A stretch of 64,000 nt of DNA, from contig OX457052.1 in the NCBI GenBank assembly GCA_949752735.1, positions 10,832,612-10,896,611 on the forward strand. Reading direction: 5' to 3'. This stretch comes from Lumbricus terrestris. Taxonomy: Eukaryota > Annelida > Clitellata > Crassiclitellata > Lumbricidae. This document shows, piece by piece, positions 45,460 to 55,534 of this stretch. A model generated the notes under the pieces. It had not been told where the DNA came from. It did no database searches and saw only the letters and a list, made by a program, of their open reading frames with translations. The number at the start of each line of letters is the position of its first letter. Positions within the stretch are counted from its first letter, which is position 1. A program made the translations under genes and the position numbers.

Positions 45460-46262
45460 CAGAGAGAGACAAAGAGAGATAGAGAGACAAACAGACAGAC
45501 ATACAGAGACACAGCATAATCTTGTTATTCATTGCATGACATCAATCTACAGCTCAATCAATTGGATTTAACTTAAACAAAGTGCGACAGACAGACAGAC
45601 AGACGGACAGACAGACAAACAAACAAACAAAGAGACCTACATACCAACATAAAGTGAGAATGAAACCAAACTTACCATTCCGTCATCAGAAACGGTGTCA
45701 AAAAGTCTAAACATAAGATATCCGTAAAAATTATCCCACACACAAATGAACAACCAACCAACCAAGCAGTCAGCCAGCTGACTGCTAAAAAACCGAGCGA
45801 CGTTTTCAGTCAAGCAGCTCTAGGTTTTCGCATGAAAGATTGAATCATGCAAACAGCAGATTACATCATCTGACATTTCAACCGTAGATCATATCAACTG
45901 AGAATTTAAGAAGACTGTTGTCGTCGTCGTCGTCTTAAGCTACCATTACACAGATTGATCTGTGCAGATCGGAGACAACTTGACCGATTCAACAGGTAGG
46001 TTATACGTCACTGGTGATCGCAACATATATCAGTGGTTGGTTGACGTGAAGGCTCAGAGACAGACAGACAAAGACAGACAGACAGACAGACAGAGACAGA
46101 CAGAGTTCTAAGTAGTTTTGAGACTATTCACTCCACCTGCAACTGCCGAGCAGACAGAGAGAGAAAGACAGACAGAGAGACAGACAGAGAGACACACAGA
46201 CACGGACAGACAGACAGAGCCGGACAGACACAGACAGACAGAGACAGACAAACAAACAGTGA
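45460..46262. repeat. CAGA microsatellites around the candidate exon
   Basis: 45465-45510, 45585-45640, 46050-46105 and 46150-46255 are ACAG/GAGA runs. The candidate exon 45676-45714 sits between two of them. 46015-46110 and 46135-46290 share a repeated GACAGACAGA...TTTTGAGACTA phrase. Confidence 0.88.
45676..45714 (-). CDS. candidate first coding exon of the PDE8-like gene
   Basis: On the minus strand an ATG at 45714 opens 13 codons, MFRLFDTVSDDGM, followed directly by a good donor ATG|GTAAGTTTGG (45666-45675). The donor is phase 0, as the exon at 42945 requires. The frame is open upstream to an in-frame TAG about 110 bases away and this is the first ATG after it, so it could start a short-N-terminus isoform. 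The ATG context is weak (C at -3). An alternative is an internal exon using an AG inside the same stretch, or a chance ORF. I do not recognise the peptide itself; the support is position, phase and donor only. Confidence 0.38.
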
Positions 46263-46599
46263 CACACGCGGTCCTATAAGTAGCTTTGAGACTACTCTCG
46301 AGCACCAACCTCTCTTCTTACCGCTCCCACCCGCTTTCCCCCCACCCACCCGCTCCCTCCCCCCCCACACTCGCCATAGCATGAGCATTGATCGATCAAG
46401 TCTTCAGAACCGGTTTGCGTCACAGTTGAGCGGCAAACAACAGCTGAACAACAGTGACAACGAGAACAACGACAAGGACAAAATCCCCCATTGAAGAAAA
46501 AACCTCATTCACCGAGTCTACAACATCCTTAACACCATCCAGACACAACGCCCGATCGACCCCCAAATGGCCTCGGGCACTCACATTGAATTACTATCA

Positions 46600-46735
46600 T
46601 CGTCGACATCATCGTCGTCGTCGTCATCATCAATCATCAAAAACAACATAAGTGACAGCAACAAAAACAACATCATCATTCATCAACATCATAATCATCA
46701 TCAACAACAATATTATCATGAACAATAATCATCGG
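46600..46735. repeat. (TCA)/(CAA) imperfect repeat
   Basis: Low-complexity trinucleotide tract upstream of the 22-bp minisatellite. Confidence 0.85.
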
Positions 46736-46739
46736 TGCA

Positions 46740-47060
46740 ACTCCTCAGATCAGTGCATTGTTGCAACCAATCCTTGGGATCGTTGCAACCGATCCTCAGG
46801 GATCACTGCAAGTTGCAACCGGTCCGCTGGATCGTTGCAACTGATCCTCTGGATCATTGCAAACAATCCCCTGGATCGTTGCAACTGATCCTCTGGATCA
46901 TTGCAAACAATCCCCTGGATCGGAGCAACCAATCCCCTGGATCATTGCAACCAATCCCCTGGATCGGAGCAACCAATCCCCTGGATCATTGCAACCGAAC
47001 GTCAGGATCGTTCCTCAGGGTCGGTTGCAACGATCCCAAGGATCGGTGCAACCTACCCTC
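46740..47060 (+). repeat. 22-bp minisatellite with 44-bp dimer structure
   Basis: Units such as GGATCGTTGCAACTGATCC and GGATCATTGCAAACAATCC alternate, each with a near-palindromic GATCxxTTGCAA core. About fourteen units. Confidence 0.88.
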
Positions 47061-47940
47061 GTATTGTTGAGAACAGTTAAAGACAAGACAAGAAATATGA
47101 AAGTTGCATGCTTCATACATATCCATCTTTCTCCACCATCAATCCATCCCAACTATTTAATAATAGCATTAAAAGCATCACCAGTCTGCCAACATGGTGT
47201 ACGTATGCGCCCAGTGAATAGGTCGCCCAGTGAATACACTGAATAGGTAGGTGCAAGTAACCCTCATAACTCCATATACCATGCTGACAATGTCCGAGAC
47301 AGTCCAAATAGGATGAGACCTGCACTGCTCAAACCCAGAACAGTCCAAGGTCAAAGACTGACCAAGAGTCGGCTGAACTGAAAACTCCACGGCCCAATGG
47401 AGCATGGACTCATTCCAGGACCACCTGCCCCTCCTCCCAGGAGCTTGGGACAGTTCTGCGATCCACCGTCACGCATTTCAAGGCTAAACAACAAGACCCA
47501 CCTACCCACAAAGGTTAACTCTAATTGACATTTCAGTTCATTTCTCTCTGCCTAGGCCTACTCCGCTTCACTGTCATAGCCTTGCGCTGGTGCCCGTCTG
47601 GCGGCGATGGCATGGATGTTTGTCCTACCACGCCATTGAGATAGCCATTGAAATAGCCATAGAAATAGCCATCCATCGTTGATGTTATCATAAGATCATT
47701 ATTAAAAGAATCGCCATGCTTCACCAACAATCCAAGCGTGGCTTGCGCGACAGCTTAAGAAAGCATTCTAGAGAAAACTGATACAAACTGAAAGTTGTCT
47801 ACTGTCTATTGAAGTCGATATATTGCATTGACGAGCAAAGGCAAGGCCACGTGACGATATACAAACCATGTTGAAAGCTTACAGTGAACTTGTAAACATG
47901 GATATAGGACGCTTTGTATACAGTGTAAAACTTACAGGCA
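47061..47940. other. unassigned sequence
   Basis: 47635-47675 repeats ATAGCCAT(T/A)GAAATAGCC. Several short opposing ORFs without motifs. No gene supported. Confidence 0.45.
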
Positions 47941-47944
47941 ACAA

Positions 47945-48190
47945 CAGGTTCTAATCAATCAATCAATCAATCTTCAAGGTACCTACTCAGAGGCGCTCTC
48001 GGCCGAGATCAAGCGAAAAAACAGTCTTCAACAGTTGTGAAATTGAGAAGAGCTTGGGAGGTGTCGCATAGTCAAGAGAAGTCCATTCCAGGTTGTTGGA
48101 CCAACCACAGAGAACGAACGCCTCTGCGTTGTTGCAGAGCGAGTGAAAGGAACCATTAAGTCACCATGGACAACTAAGGCAAGGGTGTAC
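47945..48190 (-). mobile_element. L2-like LINE C-terminal fragment, frame broken
   Basis: The minus strand contains an FxVxGPTTWNGL-like stretch split over two frames, then GAGAGCGCCTCTGAGTAGGT and an (ATTG)n tail at 47955-47975. Confidence 0.7.
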
Positions 48191-48224
48191 ATTGTACAAA
48201 CAGTAAAGCGTTACTAGAAACGAC

Positions 48225-48600
48225 ATAGGTGAATGCACAACATTTATCGAATCGATTACTGCAACTCACTATATGCTCGGCTTCACAATGGTACGCATAT
48301 CGTTCCTTTGAACAGTCAGTAATGAACTCGGCAGCCAGGCTCATTGCTCGTCTACCTCACTACTCCCACATTTCTACCTACATGACTGATGTTCTACACT
48401 GGCTTCCTGTTGCCTCCTATATCCAATTCACAGCACTGCTCTTAGTCTCAAGAACTGAAAATGGACAAGCTCCTAAACACCTTTGTGGACTTGATAGTTG
48501 ATGCACAAATCCCTCTCCTCAGTCTCTTCCCGCCCGGGTCTGGTCTGCCACTGCGAAGCAACCATGGATAAGTTGCTAACCCAAAAAATCGTCTGTGAGG
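48225..48600 (+). mobile_element. L2/CR1-like LINE reverse-transcriptase C-terminal fragment
   Basis: The plus strand reads RIDYCNS(L)YARLHNG in one frame and, after a shift near 48290, NSAARLIARLPHYSHIS and DVLHWLPVASYIQFTALLLV. This is the post-catalytic R-DYCNSLL...AARLI-RLPRYSHIT...LHWLPV-RI-FK block of L2-like ORF2. Frameshifted and truncated. Confidence 0.85.
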
Positions 48601-48656
48601 GAAGCAAAGGGAACCACCTCACTCATCTCATCCAATGGATCCAGTGCTCAGTCAAC

Positions 48657-48751
<95 letters not shown>

Positions 48752-48752
48752 T
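48657..48752. repeat. (CAT)n microsatellite, ~31 perfect units
   Basis: Perfect trinucleotide run giving false poly-Ser and poly-His frames. Confidence 0.97.
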
Positions 48753-48838
48753 CCTTGTGTCGCAGAGGTTAAATTTTTCGGTTCACAGTGCATATACATA
48801 AATATATATATGTAAGTTTGTTTGTTTGTTTGTATATG

Positions 48839-49048
48839 CGCACTTGTTATAGCGCCCCTTCGAGCTCTCTACTCAGAGGCGCTCCCGACTGCAGAGCGGA
48901 CACTGCATAGGAGTTTCACGCCGAAGTGCTGAGCAATTGCGAGTGAAGGACTTGCCCAAGGTCCCTACACGGCGACGTGAGGTGTATTCGAACCTCGAAC
49001 CTTCCAGCTTCAAGGCAATGACGCCACCACTACACCACCGCGCCCCAC
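48839..49048 (-). mobile_element. tRNA-derived SINE, copy 13 (full)
   Basis: Near-consensus reverse copy, CACCACTACACCACCGCGCC head complement. The tail runs into (TTTG)n at 48817-48832. Confidence 0.92.
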
Positions 49049-49049
49049 A

Positions 49050-49440
49050 AAGTAAGTATATAGATATTATATGTATGTATGTACGTATATACATATAAAA
49101 TATATATCAGCCCTTCTGATTCCATTTGCTCAGAAAATCCTCCACCACCAATTCCATCCATCATCCTCATTTTCGGCTAATATCATTCATTATCCCATCG
49201 CCACCACCAACACTGTTACAGCTGCTGCTGCTGCTGCCATCCCCACATAACCTGACCTCTTTAGATTAGCTACCTCAGCTGTGCTTGGATTCAGGGGCTT
49301 CCATGTCTCCCCCTCTGAGTCTCTTTCTCTCGTCATCAACTCATCATCCGCTTGCAGATGCAACCAGCCAAACGGATACAGTGCCTGAAGCCAGACAATT
49401 CAGTAATGATAAACTTAAATTTATGGTCACCATGCCTTGA
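49050..49440. other. unassigned sequence
   Basis: Short TGTATGTA/TATA tract at 49070-49110 and a (GCT)n at 49222-49238. No gene supported. Confidence 0.5.
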
Positions 49441-49454
49441 CCTCGTTTCAAAAG

Positions 49455-49620
49455 CACACACACACGGCTTTTACCGTATTTCAAACACACACGCACATGC
49501 ACACACACGCACAATTACACGCACGCACATTGTACACGCACAACACACACACACACATGAAAACAAACAAGCAGAAGCACACATACATAGACACAAAATC
49601 ACTCATACACATCTCACATA
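49455..49620. repeat. (CA)n-rich microsatellite
   Basis: ACACAC/ACGCAC tract generating His/Thr-rich frames. Confidence 0.92.
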
Positions 49621-50119
49621 ATTATTATGACAAATATATACCAGGTAGTATCTATACTTCTATATACACACGCACACCAGTACACCGCACTTAGCTGTGT
49701 GGCAACTGACAGTCATATACAGCCCTCCCATACTGGCAAGTGATGCCACAGATGACTGTGCTTTTAATGTCAAATCAAATCAAATCAAAATCATTTATTG
49801 ATCCCACAATAAAACATAACAAACAGAAAATAATGCAAGACAATTTATATTTAACATTGTAATGTATTCAATACAGAACTTTGTAAGATAGAGAAGGGAG
49901 CAATAGGCCCTCCAGAAGGGACAAGTCCCGCTTAGTAGGGAGCCTATATACCATGAGTAGTTTAAGCAAGATGGTGGGGTATGATTAAATGGGGAAAGAA
50001 CAGGCGCTATAGTAAAGTGCATAATAATTACTATACATTATTATTTCATGAATGTTAAATGAAAGCATGTCTTAACTAAAGCTTAACTAAAGCTTAACTA
50101 ATAAACAACGAAACTGGTA

Positions 50120-50448
50120 TTAGGAGATGTAAGTTAGTGTGTGTGCACGTGCAAGGGTTTTAAAGTGGCTGAGGGATGTAACCAAGCGGATTTCTTTGGG
50201 TAAACTGTTCCAATTAATAGGGCCCTGGACTCCAAGTGAAAACTTACGGACGTTAGTTCTAGCAAACACAGGTCTAAAATCATTACTGCTTCTGGTGTAT
50301 ATCAGCTGCGGTGCAGGATCAAAATAGGAAAAGAATGATGGTGGAAGGAGATTATTAATATATTTGTACATGAAGATGCAAGTTTGTAGAAATTTAATTT
50401 GGGTTATGTTTAGGAGTTTGTGTTCGAGGAATAACGGACTGGTGTGTG
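50120..50448 (-). pseudogene. LINE ORF2 part 3: C-terminal region
   Basis: On the far side of the insertion the frame continues SPLFLEHKLLNITQIKFLQT, CIFMYKYINNLLPPSF and GVQGPINWNSLPKEIR, the usual C-terminus of CR1/L2-like ORF2 ending near LTYIS. The first ~30 residues of the overlapping ORF (from 50545) belong to the inserted element. Confidence 0.88.
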
Positions 50449-51396
50449 CAGGGGCTTCTATCCCCCCTAAGCAACCGGGCGCAATCCATTTTCTCCCCCC
50501 CTTCTGGACCGGCCGGCCTTCCTCTATGTATGCAAAATAATGCAATCTAGCGAATGCCTTCCTCTAGTGTGGGAATGAAGGTTTGTTTGGAGAGGGATAA
50601 ACGAGCATCCCAGCAGACGATCGCCGAAGCATGTGTAGCGCCGAGAAGGGACCTGGTATGGAAGAGAATGTGACCCTCCCCATGAGAAAATTTTGCGAAT
50701 TCCCCATTGCAATTTCAGCATTTTAAGCTATCCTCTTAGCAAAATTACTCTACTGTTTCAGTGGAGGAATTGCTGCCAAAATTGGGCAGCCATATGTTTT
50801 GCGCCTCTAATCAGTGTGCACTCGAGAGGTGTTACATAAATTTTTAGAGCAATACAATAAAACACAATGTAAGTCCTACATTGTAAGCCTACGTTACTAA
50901 GACTGTTCAAGGACCAAATTTGACCGTCTGAAATTTGAAAGATAACATTGGAGAGAAGCCATTTAGTTGTGCAAAATAGTATTTGTAGGCCTATTAACTT
51001 TTTTCAATTATAATATGATTGTATTAGGCCTATTTATTAAAATAGTAAAAACATAATTACAATCAAGTATTAGGAAATTTTAATAGTATATTGTCGCTGT
51101 TATAGCAGTTCATGTAATTCAAAAATGCAGATAGTATAGCCTAACTAAAAACTCAAAGTTTGTAAAGTGTATACATTTTGCTAAAAACTATTAGGCCTAT
51201 CATTTTGTCCAAATTTACATGGAGGGGAAGTATTTTCTGGGGGTAATCTTCCTCCTAGTGATGCCTAGAATGAACGCTGCACTCAATGTCCGACCTTCCC
51301 CCCAACCGACGTGAATTTTGGCTGTCTTCTGATTCCCCCCCCTATTTTTCACTGGGCGCAAGCTGCGCCCGCCATGTATAGGGATAGAAGCCCCTG
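50449..51396. mobile_element. hAT-like element inside the LINE (948 bp)
   Basis: Inverted ends CAGGGGCTTCTATCCC (50449; complement ending 51396) with a shared GGGCGCA block, and an exact 8-bp duplication of LINE sequence, GGTGTGTG (50441-50448, 51397-51404). The interior contains one diverged 86-bp-type unit (50680-50762), an L2-like tail (50799-50860) and AT-rich DNA. No transposase. Confidence 0.93.
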
Positions 51397-52326
51397 GGTG
51401 TGTGAATTTAGTGGAGATTTAGTTATCACTCTTATGGCCTTTTTTTGAAGGATCCTTATATCGTTAAGATGAGAGTCGTATGTGGAAGTCCAGATCATAT
51501 TGCAGTAAGTAAGATATGGGTATATGAGGGTAAAATAGAGATCCCGTAAGATATGAAGAGGAAGAAGATAAGACACTCGTTTTATAATGCCTAGGTTCTT
51601 CTTAATTTTATTGCTAATTTCAAAAATGTGAGTTTTCCACTTCAGGTGTTGGTCAATGTAGATACCTAAAAATTTTGTTGAGGGTACTTGAGGAATTACG
51701 ATGTTGTTTAAGACAATTTGACTATTGTCATAGGGAATGAATTTTCCTATGGAACGAAAGACAATGCAATTTGATTTTTTTGCGTTAAGTGTTAATTTAT
51801 TACTTATAAACCATTCACTTGCAGACATAAGTTCACTATTAACCAATTGTATTAAGTGGTCATATGAGGTATGGGAAAAAAAGACATTAGAGTCGTCTGC
51901 AAACATGATGAAATGTAGCACAGTTGACGAGTTTGGCAGATCGTTAATAAATATTAGAAATAAGAGTGGGCCAAGAATTGATCCTTGTGGTACACCAAAT
52001 AGAATGGGTAAAGGGTTTGAAAGGAAACCATTACATATAACTCGTTGGTAGCGATTCGTAAGATAACTAGTAAACCAATCCAATGAAGTACCTCTAATGC
52101 CATAGTGTTCAAGTTTAGTTAGAAGGATATTATGGTCAACCGAGTCAAAGGCCTTGGCGAGATCAAGGAAAATTCCAATAGAATATTCATTTTTGTCCAT
52201 CGCAGTGGCTATCCTATCTTGGATATCTAATAGGGACATTGAAGTTGAGTGACCAGATTGGAAACCATGCTGCGAAGGGTATAGGATAGATTTATAATTA
52301 AGGTAGGAAAAAAGGCGATCATACAT
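51397..52326 (-). pseudogene. LINE ORF2 part 2: reverse transcriptase core
   Basis: RT palm and fingers. Counting from the first Met at 52326: QHGFQSGHST at 19-28, FLDLAKAFDSVDHN (first catalytic Asp) at 53-66, GVPQGSILGP at 111-120, and FADD (YxDD box) at 142-145. KLTLNAKKSN and FLGIYID follow. Catalytic residues are intact, so decay is recent. The frame is truncated by the element 50449-51396 and closes with element-derived residues GLLSLYMAGAACAQ. Confidence 0.92.
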
Positions 52327-52342
52327 AACTCGTTCATAAAAT

Positions 52343-53451
52343 TTAGAAAAAAAATGGTAACACCGAAATAGGTCTATAGTTAGCTATGTCACTTTTAGAA
52401 CCTTGTTTATGAATTGGGACGACTTTTGCAATTTTGATTTCAGTGGGGACAAGCCCAGTTGTGAGTGAGCAATTAATTATATCGGATAACGGTGAGACTA
52501 AAAATTCCATAACAGGAGATATGAGGTGAGGGAATAAATCATCCATTCCTGAACTATGAGTTGATTTGAGAGTTTTATTGATCGACATTAGCTCTTGCGG
52601 ACAAGTGGGTAAGAGAGCAAAAGAATTTATCGAACGTGGAGACAGATAGTCTTTAAAATTCTTCTTACAAGGGGGTAAGTCAGAGGACAGAGATTTTGCT
52701 ATTCCAGTAAAATAAGAGTTAAAATGTTCCGCCATCAAGGTGGAATCATAAATCGTGGCGTCATTTACCTTGATTTCTAAAATGGAAGTGTCTTTGTTAT
52801 CAGCTTTGATAATAGTTTTGATTGTCTGCCAGGTCTTTTTAATATCCCCGCTATATTTGATAAATTCATTAGTATAGTAAGTTTGCTCAACTTTGGTGCG
52901 TATTAATTTATAGCGGTTACGATATTTCGTAAAGATATTTTTGTTTTCGAACGTAGGATTTTTTATGTATTTAATATAAAGTTTTTCTTTCTTTTTTGTA
53001 GAATTTAGCAGTCCTCGAGTCATCCATGGTTGAATAAATGAATTTTTCTTAGAAATCTTCAGAGATTTAAGGGGAAAGGATTTATCATAGCAAGTTTTGA
53101 CTTTTTCAGTAAATAAATTAAAGGCCTGATTTGATTCATGCGCATTACATAATTCTGTTACTGAGGTCCAATCGATTTGGGATACAAGTGCTTTAAAAGA
53201 AGCAGTTGTCTGGCTATTTATAGTCCGTTTCAGCTCTATTTTACCCAAATTACGTGAGGTAAAGGGCTCAGTTTTAATCCAGGTTATTATTGGTAGATGG
53301 TCCGAAATTTCAGATGTAATTATAGCTGAGGTAATAATGCAGTCAGGGGTATTAGTGAAAGTATTATCAATTAAGGTAGCCGAGGTGGGAGTTAATGTCC
53401 AAAAAACATCAGACACTACTGGTACAAAAACATTCCGAACTGTCTGGTAAT
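52343..53451 (-). pseudogene. LINE ORF2 part 1: endonuclease C-terminus, linker, RT start
   Basis: Contains LIDNTFTN and EISDHLPIITWIK, the last motifs of an APE-type endonuclease (SDH with the catalytic His), then a ~230-residue linker and KVVPIHKQGSKSDIANYRP, RT motif 1 of the Jockey/CR1 group. It stops in a T-rich run at 52343. The 5' side is cut by the element at 53452. Confidence 0.88.
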
Positions 53452-55316
53452 CAAGGGCGGATCCAGGAATTTTCGAAGGGGGGGCCAAAAAAATTTTGGG
53501 CTGGGGTCGGAAATTTTTTCGTTGATCTTTCGCCGAAAAATCTGATGAACTTTTTTAGTCGTTTTTGGCCGAAACCAGAGTTTAATTTAGCCCCCACCTC
53601 TGGGGGAATTGAGGTTTTCGGAGGGGTAGATAATTGACCGTCTGAAGACAATCATGAGGCGCGCAGCGCCGATAGTGGTAGGGGTGGGGTGTGGGGAGGG
53701 GATATGCCCCTCCCCACCAGAAACTTTTTGAATTTTCACATTGCAATGGTAGCATTTTAAGCTGTTATCTTAACAAATTAGCTGTACTTTTCAGTGCTTG
53801 TAAGAGTGCCATAAGGTCTCAATAAATATAGACTTTACTTAAAAACTTCTTTCCCGAAAACTAGATGTTCTTTTTTAAGTAATCCGCCGGAAATCTTCAA
53901 AAAGGGTGTTCAATTTTCCTTCCCAAAACTCTGATGACTTGTTGTAGTCATCCCTGCGAAATCTTAAAAAAGTTGTTTAATTTTTCGTCTAAAAAGAGTG
54001 ATGACTATTTATTCATCCATGCGAAATTTTCAAAAAAGGTGTTTAATTTCGCATCCCAAAAAACTGATGACTTGTTGTAGTCATCCCTGCGAAATCCTAA
54101 AAAAGGTGTTTAATTTTTCGTCTAAAAGGAGTGATGACTTTTTAGTCTCCCGTGCGAAATTTTCAAAAAAAGGTGTTCGATTTAGAATTAAAAAAACTGA
54201 TGACTTTTGTAGTCATCCGTGCGAAATCTTAAAAAAGGTGTTTAATTTTTCGTCTAAAAAGAGTGATGACTTTTTATTCTTCCGTGCGAAATTTTCAAAA
54301 AAGGTGTTTAATTTCGCATCCCAAAAAACTGATGACTTGTTGTAGTCATCCCTGCGAAATCTTTAAAAAGGTGTTTAATTTTTCGTCTGAAAGGAGAGTG
54401 ATGACTTTTTAGTCTCCCGTGCGAAAGTTTAAAAAAAGGTGTTCAAATTAGAATTAAAAAAACTGATGACTTTTGTAGTCATTCGTGCGAAATCTTAAAA
54501 AAGGTGTTTAATTTTTCGTCTAAAAAGAGTGATGACTTTTTAGTCTTCCATGCGAAATTTTCCAAAAAGGTGTTTAATTTGGCATCCCAAAAAACTGATG
54601 ACTTTTGTAGTCATCCGTGCGAAATATTAAAAAAGGTGTTAAATTTTTCGCCTAAAAAGAGCGATGACTTTTTATTCTTCCGTGCGAAATTTTCTAAAAA
54701 AGGTGTTCAATTTAGCATCCCAAAAACTGATGACTTTTTAAGACTAGAATAAATAAAATACTTCCCACTACTGAATGAAATATAGTAAGATATCAATAAA
54801 AACAAGGAGTAAGCATGTGTTATCATTCACCGCATTTTCTTGCACATATAGACTAAACTCAAAACTTAACTTGTTTTGCCCTGAAACTTTGTTGGCATCT
54901 TGAAAAAATAAATTACATTCCAAACACTGTTGTTAGTGTTAACTTGATTTGTAATTAATAGATAGTTGTACTTAGTTATAATTGTGTTTATTGGTGTTAA
55001 TGTTTTTACAATTTACAACGAATATATACACGAATAACATACATTCCATGCCATAAATCATAGTTGGATACTGTTGAAAGATTGTTTCATTTCGATGCTT
55101 TATATAAAGACAATGCAATTGCGTGAGAGACTTAGATAAGATTTTAAATACATTTATAAATTATTTTTATTACAGATTTTAATTACATTTATACATTAAT
55201 TCTCCTGTGCATGACTGACACCCTGAATTTTTTTGGGATGGGGGGGGCCACGTCCCATGGTGATTTGAAATGGGGGGGGCCATGGCCGGATTGGCCCCCC
55301 CCTGGATCCGCCCCTG
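53452..55316. mobile_element. hAT-like element inside the LINE (1865 bp)
   Basis: Inverted ends CAAGGGCGGATCCAGG / CAGGGGCGGATCCAGG with an exact 8-bp duplication of LINE sequence, CTGGTAAT (53444-53451, 55317-55324). 53573-53796 matches the element 5390-7001, with a single 86-bp-type unit. 53860-54745 is its own tandem array. Non-coding. Confidence 0.93.
53860..54745 (+). repeat. ~66-bp minisatellite with ~130-bp dimer structure
   Basis: Monomers share TGATGACTT...CGTGCGAAAT...AAAAAAGGTGTTTAATTT and alternate between CGTCTAAAAAGAG and (GC)ATCCCAAAAAAC spacers. About thirteen monomers. Lys/Phe/Ser-rich frames over it are artefacts. Confidence 0.9.
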
Positions 55317-55534
55317 CTGGTAATGAAGACGAGTCAACAGTGCAAGTGGACGGAACCGACAGAAAGTAAACAACATGGAATGTGCTTTGAAACCAGATAG
55401 TTAATCCCTAGAGTCCACATCAATGTTGAGGACATAATAGCAATCTATTTTATTACCCTATTTAATCAATTTAAAAATATTAAACCATTGACTCAAAATT
55501 CTTAATTGCACAATTTTATATATATATATATATT

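Larger units (their letters stand above)
49768..55376 (-). mobile_element. CR1/L2-like LINE, broken by two hAT-like insertions
   Basis: A 5'-truncated non-LTR retrotransposon on the minus strand. Its pieces are 55317-55376 (endonuclease part), 52343-53451 (endonuclease C-terminus, linker, start of RT), 51397-52326 (RT core) and 50120-50448 (C-terminal region), then a 3' UTR and a (TTTGAT)n tail at 49770-49790. Removing the two elements with their 8-bp duplications reconnects the segments. A single-base length change in a T8 run near 52340 also breaks the frame. The tail of a short repeat rather than poly(A) fits CR1/L2-like LINEs. Confidence 0.9.
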
